Shown: positions 49,849 to 57,577, numbered from the stretch's first letter. The stretch: DNA of 64,000 bases from an uncultured Thiodictyon sp. (GCA_903837595.1 CAILVI010000372.1:1-64000), one strand, 5' to 3'. Program-made: numbers and translations. The notes: generated by a model not told the origin, from the letters alone.

Positions 49849-50839
49849 ATTGGCAACAACGGCAACGGCAGAGCCGTTGCCGTGGGACCTGCGCATCGCC
49901 GCTGAGCGCCTGGCGCTGGTGGCGGAGTCCGTGGACTGGGAGCTGCCGCAGTCCAACGGGCAGCCGCTGCAAGGGGAGGCGCTGCGCTTCTGGTGCGCGG
50001 ACCGCAACGCGGGGGTGAGTCAACGCCTCTCGGAGCTGGGCCTGGGGCTGTGGATGCTCAAGCGCGAGATGGGCCAGGGGGCCTATGTGGGTTGGTGCCA
50101 GGAGGCGGGTATCCCGGCCCGCACCGCACAGGATGCGATGCAAATGGCGCGGCTGATCTTCGGTGCGCCGGATGCGGCGGTGCCGGTATTGACGCAATTG
50201 CCCCGGCGCAATCTCCAGGCGCTGGCCCCCGGCGGTCAGCAGTTGATCGAGGCCCTGGTGCAGGACGGCACCATGGCCGAGGTGCCGGCGATGGATCGGG
50301 ATTCGATCCGGGCCTTGGTCCGTGAGCGGATGGAGACCGCGGAACTGCGGGCACAGCGCGATGAGATCGCGGCGCAGCGTGATGCGGCACTGGAGAGCAA
50401 CAAGCGCCTGGCCGCGCTGCCGGCCCCGAGTCGACGCCTGTCGGCCCTGCGGCTGGCGGCGTTGGAGGAGGTGGAACGGCTGCGCAGCGTGGGGCTGGCG
50501 ATGCAGCGCATCGTCACGGAGCTGACGAACTTCCCGGCCAGTCTGGATGACCTGGGCTATGACGAGGCCTGTCACGCCATCGTCTATGGGCTGCAAGGGC
50601 TGCAGTCGCTGGTGGACCGGGGTATCCAAGACGGCTATGAACTGCGGGAGCATTACACGCCAGGGGACCGGGTACCGGCGCCTCTGATGTCGCCCCAGGA
50701 GGAGGCGCGGGTGCGCGACTGGGCGGCGCAGTTCCTGGCGGATGCGGACCTGCGCCACGCCGCCCGGGTGGCGGACGCGAGTCTGGATGACGTGCGGCCG
50801 GGACGGCGGGCGGCGGCGAAGCGGAGGGAGCGGAAATGA
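49832..50839 (+). CDS. DUF3102-like early phage protein
   Basis: A 335-aa protein. Residues 60-110 (AGVSQRLSELGLGLWMLKRE, MGQGAYVGWCQEAGIPARTA, QDAMQMARLIFGAP) match the DUF3102 pattern of phage early proteins that resemble ParB/plasmid partition helix-turn-helix regions. A coiled coil (AELRAQRDEIAAQRDAALES) and a helical domain follow. The C-terminus is basic (RPGRRAAAKRRERK). Probably DNA-interacting; exact role unknown. Confidence 0.7.
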   Translation: MSKSTELATTATAEPLPWDLRIAAERLALVAESVDWELPQSNGQPLQGEALRFWCADRNAGVSQRLSELGLGLWMLKREMGQGAYVGWCQEAGIPARTAQDAMQMARLIFGAPDAAVPVLTQLPRRNLQALAPGGQQLIEALVQDGTMAEVPAMDRDSIRALVRERMETAELRAQRDEIAAQRDAALESNKRLAALPAPSRRLSALRLAALEEVERLRSVGLAMQRIVTELTNFPASLDDLGYDEACHAIVYGLQGLQSLVDRGIQDGYELREHYTPGDRVPAPLMSPQEEARVRDWAAQFLADADLRHAARVADASLDDVRPGRRAAAKRRERK

Positions 50840-51036
50840 GCCAACTTGATCTGGTGATGGATGCCAAGGAGTTGCTCGCGCAGTTGTCCGCTGAGTTGCT
50901 TGATCTGAACACGGGGGAGACCTGTGAATGGGCCATCGCGGAGATTGATGGGGCGCAGGTTCAGTTGGTAGTGACGATGGACCCGGACCGGCGACTGGAT
51001 ACCCCCGATGGCGATCTGATCAGGATCGAATCATGA
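50836..51036 (+). CDS. Early phage protein, unknown
   Basis: A 66-aa acidic protein (MSQLDLVMDAKELLAQLSAE, DGAQVQLVVTMDPDRRLDTP) in ATGA overlaps with both neighbours. No family recognised; the acidic charge is notable in view of DNA-mimic anti-restriction proteins, but that is only a possibility. Confidence 0.55.
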   Translation: MSQLDLVMDAKELLAQLSAELLDLNTGETCEWAIAEIDGAQVQLVVTMDPDRRLDTPDGDLIRIES

Positions 51037-51188
51037 GCCGGTTATCCACAAAGCAGCGCCAGGCCCGGCGGCGGGGCAGGCTGGGGTTGTACCTCTGCCT
51101 CCTGCTGTGCGGTGAGAGGCTCGCGGCGGCGTGTGAGTTGAACACGCTCAAGGCATCCGTCAAGCGGCTGAGCAGGGGGCGTACATGA
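51033..51188 (+). CDS. 51-aa early phage protein
   Basis: A short basic protein, MSRLSTKQRQARRRGRLGLY, LCLLLCGERLAAACELNTLK, ASVKRLSRGRT, tied by ATGA overlaps on both sides. A Leu/Cys-rich segment might be a membrane helix or small fold. Family unknown. Confidence 0.5.
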   Translation: MSRLSTKQRQARRRGRLGLYLCLLLCGERLAAACELNTLKASVKRLSRGRT

Positions 51189-51403
51189 GCCGACAGATAT
51201 CCCCCAGAGCGCAGCACCAGGTGCGCTGCGACCACTGCGGCGCGGTGGCCAAGGTGTTGGACGTAACCGACCTCCCCAACGATTGGGGCGCGCGGGTCGT
51301 GAGCGACATCGTCAAGCACTTCTGCCCGCTCTGTGATGACCGTAGGGGCGGGTTTGAAACCCGCCCCTACGCCCGGAACGCCCGCGCTCCCACCGGAGGC
51401 TAG
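51185..51403 (+). CDS. Small zinc-ribbon protein with repeat-extended C-terminus
   Basis: A 72-aa protein with two CxxC knuckles, RCDHCGAVAKVLDVTDLPND and HFCPLCDD, a zinc ribbon. The last 20 residues ([20 protein letters not shown]) are encoded by the 30-bp palindrome at 51342-51371, so the natural end was probably replaced or extended by repeat insertion. It lies directly before the transposase gene. Confidence 0.65.
   Translation: MSRQISPRAQHQVRCDHCGAVAKVLDVTDLPNDWGARVVSDIVKHFCPLCDDRRGGFETRPYARNARAPTGG
51342..51371. repeat. 30-bp dispersed palindrome, copy 2 (prophage)
   Basis: Same GTAGGGGCGGGTTT palindrome as at 18726 and 58808, with one base change (G for C at the centre). It lies in frame at the 3' end of a zinc-ribbon gene. 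Confidence 0.85.
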
Positions 51404-51405
51404 CC

Positions 51406-53073
51406 GTGGCCAAGGTTGCCGCCATCCGCCCCCCCATGCATCTGGTCACTGCCGATTCAACCGCCGCCCGGCTGGTGTCCCCCAAGGCGGGGGCCAAGCG
51501 GCGGGTGTGTGAGCACCTGCTGGGGTTGGCGGGGCGGGCGGGCTCGGAGGCGGCAGCCGCGGGGATTGCACTTTTTGAGGCGGCCTGGACGGCGGGCACG
51601 CTGCCCACGGATGTGGCGGCGGCCTGTCGGTTGATCCGGCCGAATCACGCGGACTGCCCGGACCGGGCGACGCTGTATCGGTGGCTGACGCAGTACCGGG
51701 AGATGCGGGAATCGGGTTCGGTGGCCGCCTTGGATACGAAGCATCGGGGACGGGAACGGGCGGTGACGGGCTGGGAGGCGCGGGCGCTGCATCTGTATCA
51801 GCAGCCGTCCAAGCGGGCGGCGGCGGAGGTGGCCAATCAACTGCGCGAGGAGGGGCAGTCGACGGCGACGGAACAGCGGGTGCGGCGCTATCTGGCGAGC
51901 CTGCCCAGTACGGTGCTGACCGATGGGCGCATGGGTCCGCGGCTGCGTAAGGCGGTGCATGGGGACTATGTGCGGCGCACCACGGAGGGGATGCGGGCGG
52001 GTGACTGCTATGTGGGGGACGGGCACACGATCGATGTCTATCTGCAGCACCCGACGGGCCACAAGGTGTGGCGGGCGGAGATGACGGTGTGGCTGGACTG
52101 GCGCTCGCGCTGTGTGGCGGGGTGGTGGATCAGTGAGAACGAGTCTGGCCTGACGACGCTGTTTTCGCTCAGCCACGCGATCAAGGAGCACGACCATGTG
52201 CCGGCGATGATCCATGTGGATAACGGCTCGGGCTTTAAGGCGCAGATGCACACGGATGAGGCGACGGGCTTTTTCGCCCGGCTGGGCATTACGCCGATGT
52301 TTGCCCTGCCCTACAACGCGCGGGCCAAGGTGGTGGAGCGGTTCTTCAAGACGCTGGAGGAGAGTTTCGGGCGGCGCTGGTGGAGTTATTGCGGCTATTC
52401 GATGGACCCGGAGGCGAAGGATGCGCTGCTGAAGAAGTTCGAGAAGGACCCGTCGGCGCTGCCGACCCTGGAGCAGTACAAGGAGGGGCTGCGGTCCTGG
52501 TTGGTGGGTTACCACCAGGGGGAGCACCCGGAGGTGAAGGGGAAGAGCCGGGGGGAGGTGTGGGCGGAGTCGTTCGTGCGCACGCCGCTGGGGCCGGGCG
52601 AGGGGCTGTGGTGGCCGCGCGAGGAGCGAGTGGTGAACCGCCAGGCGGTGAGCCTGAAAGGCCGCGAGTACAAGCACACGGCCTTGGCGCCCTACAACAA
52701 GACGGCCCTGCGCGACGGCAAGGTGTGGGTGGAGTACGACGTGAACGATGACCGTTCAGTGCGGGTGCTGACGCCGGACGGACGTTGGATCTGTGACGCC
52801 TTGCTGGTGCATCGCCGGGCGGCGCTGAAGACGAGTGTGCTGGAGGACGTGCGGGCGAATCGGGAGAAGGGGGCGTTGAAGCGCCTGGAGGTGCATGTGC
52901 AGGAGGTGAAGGACCGTGCGGCGGTGATGGTCGACGCCGCGCAGTCGCTCCTGGCGATCGAGGATCAGACCGGGGAGGTCTCGCTGTTGGCTGACGAGTT
53001 GGCCCGCGGGGAGATCGGGGTTTCTAAGACCAGTCCAGATGAGCTGGACTTGGATATTTGGGGGGATGACTGA
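51406..53073 (+). CDS. Mu-type DDE transposase A
   Basis: A 555-aa transposase that cuts and joins the prophage ends. Start GTG with GGAGG six bases upstream. N-terminal helix-turn-helix domains (LFEAAWTAGTLPTDVAAACR, DRATLYRWLTQYREMRESGS) precede an RNase-H-fold rve core. The likely catalytic residues are D205 in YVGDGHTIDVYL, D272 in MIHVDNGSGF and E311 in NARAKVVERFFKTLEESF. A Mu-type C-terminal beta-barrel follows (VSLKGREYKHTALAPYNKTA, VRVLTPDGRWICDALLVHRR) and a tail that may contact B. It is translated toward the right terminus, opposite to Mu. Confidence 0.93.
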   Translation: MAKVAAIRPPMHLVTADSTAARLVSPKAGAKRRVCEHLLGLAGRAGSEAAAAGIALFEAAWTAGTLPTDVAAACRLIRPNHADCPDRATLYRWLTQYREMRESGSVAALDTKHRGRERAVTGWEARALHLYQQPSKRAAAEVANQLREEGQSTATEQRVRRYLASLPSTVLTDGRMGPRLRKAVHGDYVRRTTEGMRAGDCYVGDGHTIDVYLQHPTGHKVWRAEMTVWLDWRSRCVAGWWISENESGLTTLFSLSHAIKEHDHVPAMIHVDNGSGFKAQMHTDEATGFFARLGITPMFALPYNARAKVVERFFKTLEESFGRRWWSYCGYSMDPEAKDALLKKFEKDPSALPTLEQYKEGLRSWLVGYHQGEHPEVKGKSRGEVWAESFVRTPLGPGEGLWWPREERVVNRQAVSLKGREYKHTALAPYNKTALRDGKVWVEYDVNDDRSVRVLTPDGRWICDALLVHRRAALKTSVLEDVRANREKGALKRLEVHVQEVKDRAAVMVDAAQSLLAIEDQTGEVSLLADELARGEIGVSKTSPDELDLDIWGDD

Positions 53074-53315
53074 TGGTTTAGAACGAGCGGTTTACGCCAC
53101 GGCACCGCGCGCTGTTGGCGCAGTTGGAGCAGCGGCGGGAGAACGGGGTCAAGGTCGGGATGTTCGTCGTTGGCACGGATTACACGGCGGCAGAGGACTT
53201 GGCGGCGGCGGGGTTGGTCTTGATGGAGATGAGGGATCGCAGGACACGCACCGCGAAAATCTCGCTGATCGGGAAGATTGAGGACCTGGCCGACGCAACC
53301 GGCCAGGCCCTCTGA
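53073..53315 (+). CDS. Small gene between A and B with an amber third codon
   Basis: The ATG overlaps the transposase stop (TGATG), but the frame reads Met-Val-TAG and then NERFTPRHRALLAQLEQRRE, NGVKVGMFVVGTDYTAAEDL, AAAGLVLMEMRDRRTRTAKI and a helical end. Changing TAG to CAG would restore an 80-aa protein. Without readthrough, the first usable start is a TTG at 53115 (66 aa). Either amber suppression, an internal start or a nonsense mutation applies. Family unknown. Confidence 0.5.
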
Positions 53316-53364
53316 GCACAGCCGGCGTAAGCCGGCCCAAACCAAACGAACCGGAGAATATCAC

Positions 53365-54435
53365 ATGGCACAGGCGGCAACAGTGACTGATCTACACCCG
53401 AACAACGGCCCGTCAGCACGCACGTGGGCGGCCCATTACACCCCGGAGGACCAGGCGGCGGCGCAGCGTATCGCGCTGTGGCTGGAGGCGTCGCCGGAGC
53501 GCTCCATCACCAGTCTGGCCCGGCTGGCGGGGGTGGTGCGCGGGACGCTCAGCATGTGTCTGTCCGGCACCTACACCAGTAGCCCGACGGAGCAACTGCG
53601 CCTGGCGTTGGCGGCGATCGAGAGCGCGACGGATCGGGAGTCTGAGGTGGTGGCGGTGCCCTATGTGGCGGGCAGTGTGCATCAGATGCTGGGGGTAGCG
53701 ATCCGCCGGGCGCGCACCTATCGCAGCGTGGTGGTGTTTGCGGGGGATGTGGGCACGGGCAAGACCCGGGCGGCGCGGGAGCTGGCCCGCTCCACGGCGC
53801 AACTGACGCTGATCGAGGCGACGGGGGAGATGTCGACCAGCGATCTGCTGGCGGAGATCGGCACCTCCTTGGAGCTGTCGCTGGCGCCGGGGGCCTCGGC
53901 GGCGGCGCGGTTGTCGGCAATCGTGCGCAAGCTGAAGGGGTCGGTGCATGTGCTGATGATCGATGAGGCGGATACGCTGGCGGCGCCGCATCGCCGGGAC
54001 CGCGGGGTGCGGTCGCTGGAGGCGCTGCGGCGTATCCGCGATCTGGCGGAGGTGGGTCTGGTGTTGATCGGGACTCCGGCCATTGATGACGTGATCGGCC
54101 GCGGGGTGTTCGACCAGTTGCGCAGCCGCACCAATCTGCGCCCGGAGACGGTGCGCGGGGTGCCGCGGGAGGATATCGAGGCCGTCGCCCGCGCGGCCCT
54201 GGCGGATCAGGGGGAGGCGGTGACGCTGGATGTGCTGAACGCGCTGTGGCGGGCGGCCGGGGGGCGGCAGCATAAGGACACGGGGGCGCAGACGCGGGGG
54301 GCGTCCATGCGGGTGTTGGTGGAGGGGCTGTTGCCGGGGTTGCGGGACTTTGGGCTGGCACGGGGGAAGGATCTGTCGCCGGCCTTGGTGCGGGCGGTGG
54401 CGAAGCAGGCGCTTGGGCTGAGTGTGGAGGATTAG
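53365..54435 (+). CDS. Mu B-like AAA+ ATPase, target-capture protein
   Basis: A 356-aa ATPase that in Mu binds target DNA and activates the transposase. A DNA-binding front (WLEASPERSITSLARLAGVV, RGTLSMCLSGTYTSSPTEQL) precedes the AAA+ core. Walker A is FAGDVGTGKTRAAREL near residue 130, Walker B HVLMIDEAD near 200, and sensor-like LVLIGTPAIDDVIGR near 235. C-terminal helices finish the protein. The ATG at 53365 has GGAG upstream; a frame from 53278 overlaps the small gene and is rejected. Confidence 0.92.
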   Translation: MAQAATVTDLHPNNGPSARTWAAHYTPEDQAAAQRIALWLEASPERSITSLARLAGVVRGTLSMCLSGTYTSSPTEQLRLALAAIESATDRESEVVAVPYVAGSVHQMLGVAIRRARTYRSVVVFAGDVGTGKTRAARELARSTAQLTLIEATGEMSTSDLLAEIGTSLELSLAPGASAAARLSAIVRKLKGSVHVLMIDEADTLAAPHRRDRGVRSLEALRRIRDLAEVGLVLIGTPAIDDVIGRGVFDQLRSRTNLRPETVRGVPREDIEAVARAALADQGEAVTLDVLNALWRAAGGRQHKDTGAQTRGASMRVLVEGLLPGLRDFGLARGKDLSPALVRAVAKQALGLSVED

Positions 54436-54437
54436 TC

Positions 54438-55136
54438 ATGGCCTTCACCATTGCTCAGGCGCACGCGACTAACACGCTAATACTGTGGCTTGCTGGGGAT
54501 GCCAGTCGTGATGCCGGAGAAGCGCACCGCGCATGCAATGTCCTGGTCGAACATGCCTCCCGGGCGCTGTCGGCGGGGTTGTCTGTGGAGTCGATGGACA
54601 CGCTGTTTCCGCGCATCAAAGCCCGTCTGGATGGCGAGACTGAATCTCGCGCCCCGCACTCCGCCCCCGCGAACGAAAGAGAAGAACGGCTGGCCGATGC
54701 GATCCAATCGCTGCTGGCGTATGTCCTCGATCAACCGGGGGCGTCTGATGTGGCTGCGAAGGATGCGGCCTTGGTGCTGGCCCAGCGGGCAGCAGAGACG
54801 CTGGGGACTGCGGGGCTGTCGGTGCGTGAGGTGAATGCCTACTGGACGGTTGAGATGCCGGCCGGCGCGGCGGATCGGCTGCGGCGGGTGCGGGACGTGC
54901 TGGTGGATCTGAGTGCGGAGGTCGACCGGGCGACCCGGCTGCATGGGGCCTACCGCGGTCCCCATGAGGGCTATGCGGTGATCCTCGAGGAGTTGGACGA
55001 GCTGTGGGACGAGGTGAAGGCGAAGCAACCCAGCGCCAGCAAGCTCTATCGGGAGGCGCTCCAGGTGGGATGCACCGCCGTCAAGTTCTGCGCGGAGGTG
55101 GCCTTCTCTGGCCGGGCGGCAGGCGATGCCCGCTGA
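54438..55136 (+). CDS. Early protein with MazG-like C-terminal domain
   Basis: A 232-aa protein. The N-terminal half is helical and unrecognised. The C-terminal part (HEGYAVILEELDELWDEVKA, KQPSASKLYREALQVGCTAV, KFCAEVAF) has the EExxE pattern of MazG/NTP pyrophosphohydrolase-like domains, which hydrolyse (d)NTPs or alarmones. It could adjust nucleotide pools or ppGpp during replication. Starts two bases after the B stop. Confidence 0.6.
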   Translation: MAFTIAQAHATNTLILWLAGDASRDAGEAHRACNVLVEHASRALSAGLSVESMDTLFPRIKARLDGETESRAPHSAPANEREERLADAIQSLLAYVLDQPGASDVAAKDAALVLAQRAAETLGTAGLSVREVNAYWTVEMPAGAADRLRRVRDVLVDLSAEVDRATRLHGAYRGPHEGYAVILEELDELWDEVKAKQPSASKLYREALQVGCTAVKFCAEVAFSGRAAGDAR

Positions 55137-55737
55137 AGTCGTCTGCACCGTCTGCGGCGCCCGTCAGCCCTTGGTCGCCGTCCTGGAGTCCGCGGCGGCG
55201 CGGGAGGCATGGACGGCGGCCTTGGCGCTGGTTTCGGTCTCCGGGGCGCAGTTCGCGGAAGCGGTTGCGGCCTATGTCGACTGGTTCGCGGTGCCGGAGA
55301 AGGCGCCCCAGGCGCGCACCGTGGTGCGGGTGTTGGAGGACCTGACGGCACGTATCCGGGCCGGGTCGGTGCGCCAGAAGGGCATCGCGCGGGCGGCGCC
55401 GCTGCCGACCTGGATCGATGCCATGCGCCTGATCGCGGGCGGGCATACCGAGGCGACGCGCCCGCTGACCACCAACGGCTATCTGGCGGGCATCGTGTGG
55501 AACCGGGCGGAGGCGTCTGGCGGGCAGCATGCTCCGGCGGCGCCGGCACCGGTGGCCGCGGAGCGCGCCCGGCCGGAACTGGCGCGCGCGCATCTGCAAG
55601 GGGAAATCAGGGGGCTGCGGGCCATGCTGGCCGGGGCTCATTCGGAGCTGGCGCAGGAGTCTCTGCACCGGCAAATCGCAATCGCTGAGAGTCGGCTCGC
55701 GGAGTCGACGGGAGAGGATCATGGGACTGGTAACTGA
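55126..55737 (+). CDS. Early phage protein, unknown
   Basis: A 203-aa protein: a CxxC front (VVCTVCGARQPLVAVLESAA), a helical middle (GAQFAEAVAAYVDWFAVPEK), an Ala/Pro linker and a coiled-coil end (ARAHLQGEIRGLRAMLAGAH). Overlaps both neighbours. A zinc-binding or replication-accessory role is possible, but no family is recognised. Confidence 0.55.
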   Translation: MPAEVVCTVCGARQPLVAVLESAAAREAWTAALALVSVSGAQFAEAVAAYVDWFAVPEKAPQARTVVRVLEDLTARIRAGSVRQKGIARAAPLPTWIDAMRLIAGGHTEATRPLTTNGYLAGIVWNRAEASGGQHAPAAPAPVAAERARPELARAHLQGEIRGLRAMLAGAHSELAQESLHRQIAIAESRLAESTGEDHGTGN

Positions 55738-56575
55738 CGTGCTGGCGGTCTTGCGGGGCGGGGCGACGCCGGCGGGTGCGGTGGAGATCGAGGACCAGGA
55801 GGGCCGCGAGCCGGGATTTGTGGCGGTCGATCTGGGGCGGCCTGACGGGCGGCCGACGCCGGTCGGCATCCTGGCGGTGGTGGATCGCATGGCGGATACC
55901 ATCGCGGAGGCGGTGGTCGGTCTGCCGGCCGGGGAGGAAATTCCGGACGGCTGGATGATGGATGCGGCCGGGCGGCTGGTTCGACTGGCGAACGTGCGGG
56001 AGGCGGATCGGCTGCAGGATGAGGTGGCCCGTAGTCTGGCCCTGGAGGGGCTGTTGCTTCACGAGCTGCTCAAGGACTACAAGGCGCGCTCGCTGGGGGA
56101 CATGGCTGATCTGGCGGCGACTGTCGCGAAGGAGTATCAGGCGGTGATTGGGGGAAAGCGGGGGAACATGACGCTGACGACCTTCGACGGCCTGTGGAAG
56201 GTCCAGCGGACCTACCGCGATGTGATCTCGTTCGGGGTGGAGATTCAGGCCGCGAAACAACTGGTCGGTGAGTGTTTTGAGGCGTGGGTGGCGAGGCTCC
56301 GGGCGAACGGGGGAGGTCCAGAAGTCGACGCGATCGTGGGGAACATTGAGGCGGTCATCGATCGGGCATTCGTGGCGAACAAAAAGGGCGATTTGAGGAC
56401 TGGGCCTGTGCTGGAACTGCTGCGTACCGAGATCGATGATCCTCGCTGGCAGACCGCGATGGATGCCCTGTCTGAGTCGATCGAGGTCTCGGGGTCCGCG
56501 GTCTATGTGCGGGTCTACCGGCGCGGGGAGGCAGATCAGTATCTGCCGATCCCGATCGATCTGGCGTCTGTGTAA
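55721..56575 (+). CDS. DUF3164 protein (Mu early region)
   Basis: A 284-aa protein from the ATG after GGAGAGGATC. The DUF3164 core begins near residue 75: EIPDGWMMDAAGRLVRLANV, EVARSLALEGLLLHELLKDY, GKRGNMTLTTFDGLWKVQRT, YRDVISFGVEIQAAKQLVGE. The N-terminal 70 residues are a separate module. DUF3164 proteins occur in the early regions of most Mu-like phages; their function is unknown. Confidence 0.85.
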   Translation: MGLVTDVLAVLRGGATPAGAVEIEDQEGREPGFVAVDLGRPDGRPTPVGILAVVDRMADTIAEAVVGLPAGEEIPDGWMMDAAGRLVRLANVREADRLQDEVARSLALEGLLLHELLKDYKARSLGDMADLAATVAKEYQAVIGGKRGNMTLTTFDGLWKVQRTYRDVISFGVEIQAAKQLVGECFEAWVARLRANGGGPEVDAIVGNIEAVIDRAFVANKKGDLRTGPVLELLRTEIDDPRWQTAMDALSESIEVSGSAVYVRVYRRGEADQYLPIPIDLASV

Positions 56576-56586
56576 GGGGGTGTCAC

Positions 56587-57057
56587 ATGGCCGCTAAGCG
56601 CCAGTTGTCGGACCGTCAACGCGCCTATGCGCTGCTGGGGATCGCCCGGCGGGACCTGGGCTGGACTGAGGATCAGTATCGGGAGCATCTGGCCGCCCAT
56701 GGGGCGACCATCTACAAGGGGCGTCCGTCGGCCTCGACCATGGACTATGCGCAGATCGAGGCGGCGCTGGCGGCGATGGAGACGGCAGGCTGGCAGCGTT
56801 CCGGGGGTTCGGAGTCGTCGATCATCCAGCGCTGCCACCCGGCCCGCCGGGCGCAGTGGCGCAAGGTCTGCGCGCTCTGGATCGCGCTGGCCGCGGCCGG
56901 GACGGTGCGCGACCGCAGCGAGGGCGCCATGCTGAAGTGGTGCCGGCGCTTGGTGACTGAAGACCGCATTGAGTGGGCCAGCGTCAGGAGCCTGCATCTG
57001 TGCATCGAAGGGCTCAAGGATTGGGCCGCCCGCGAAGGCGTGAGCCTGGAGGCATAA
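56587..57057 (+). CDS. Mu gp16-like protein (DUF1018)
   Basis: A 156-aa protein: QRAYALLGIARRDLGWTEDQ, YREHLAAHGATIYKGRPSAS, then ALWIALAAAGTVRDRSEGAM and CRRLVTEDRIEWASVRSLHL. This is the DUF1018 pattern of Mu gp16, an early protein of unknown function. It ends in a TAATG overlap with the Mor-like gene. Confidence 0.88.
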   Translation: MAAKRQLSDRQRAYALLGIARRDLGWTEDQYREHLAAHGATIYKGRPSASTMDYAQIEAALAAMETAGWQRSGGSESSIIQRCHPARRAQWRKVCALWIALAAAGTVRDRSEGAMLKWCRRLVTEDRIEWASVRSLHLCIEGLKDWAAREGVSLEA

Positions 57058-57458
57058 TGGAGCGTCTGGACCCCTCGCTGTTGCCCCCGCAGATCCGGAA
57101 GTTGATTCGCCTCCTCGGCACCGAGGATGCTGTGAACCTGCTGAAGACCTGGGGCGGGCAGCGGCGATGGGTCCCGGCGGACCCGACCCTTGCCACGCCC
57201 CAACTGCGCGCCTGTCTCTCCCCCGCGGCCCTCGCAGCCCTCTGTCAGTCCGAGTTCGGCGGCCTGGCTACCGACTGGCCGAAGGTCGACAAGGTGCTGC
57301 GCCAGTCCATCTGGGCCGCCATGCGCGCCGACCGCGCCGCCGGCTGCACCGCCAACGATCTTGCCGTCCGCTACGGCTACACCCGCCGCCGCGCACGCAC
57401 TATCGCCCCCGCTCACGCCCCATTTTCACCCGATTTACAGCGCGACCTGTTTGATTAA
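57057..57458 (+). CDS. Mor/C-family transcription activator
   Basis: A 133-aa protein with GGAG upstream: QIRKLIRLLGTEDAVNLLKT, WGGQRRWVPADPTLATPQLR, then a C-terminal helix-turn-helix (AAGCTANDLAVRYGYTRRRA). This matches the Mor/C activators that switch Mu from early to middle and late transcription by binding dyads upstream of -10 boxes. Here it is the last early gene and the natural candidate to act at the GGGGAAAGCTTTCCCC sites. Only one such gene is seen, so it may do the work of both Mor and C. Confidence 0.8.
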   Translation: MERLDPSLLPPQIRKLIRLLGTEDAVNLLKTWGGQRRWVPADPTLATPQLRACLSPAALAALCQSEFGGLATDWPKVDKVLRQSIWAAMRADRAAGCTANDLAVRYGYTRRRARTIAPAHAPFSPDLQRDLFD

Positions 57459-57476
57459 CGCCCGATCACGGTCGTT

Positions 57477-57572
57477 TCTGTCGCAAATCATGTGATAGTC
57501 CCGAGACCCCACCCCCCTGTTTTTTCTGACTTTCGCGCCTTTTTGGTTTCGCATTTCTAACGACGCTTTACA
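57477..57572. promoter_or_regulatory. Right-end transposase-binding region
   Basis: TCTGTCGCAAATCATGTGA at 57477-57495 is a close inverted match of the left-end box, and GGTTTCGCATTTCTAACG near 57545-57562 corresponds to the outer AAATGCGA box. The element ends TTTACA at 57572. Between them lies a run of C and T residues (CCCACCCCCCTGTTTTTT). Confidence 0.65.
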
Positions 57573-57577
57573 CCTCC
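57573..57577. repeat. Target-site duplication, right copy
   Basis: CCTCC immediately after the last phage base, matching the left copy at 19882-19886. Confidence 0.9.

Larger units (their letters stand above)
19887..57572. mobile_element. Complete Mu-like transposable prophage, 37,686 bp
   Basis: The ends were set from the interrupted DUF4139 gene: TGTA at 19887, TACA at 57572, and CCTCC on both sides. The content is that of a transposable phage: Mu-type repressor and Ner-like proteins, DDE transposase A, ATPase B, gp16, DUF3164, Mor-like activator, terminase, DUF935 portal, Mu F-like head protein, gpG, protease and capsid. The late genes read leftward and the early genes rightward from a central repressor, so the transposition module ends at the right terminus. 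This resembles the inverted arrangement described for BcepMu more than Mu itself. Absence of a sheath gene suggests a siphovirus-type tail as in B3 and D3112. Length and gene complement suggest it could be functional, apart from small lesions noted separately. Confidence 0.95.

Noticed and set aside
51457..52677. 406-aa minus-strand frame opposite the transposase
   Set aside because: Antisense of a clear DDE transposase; His/Pro/Arg-rich.
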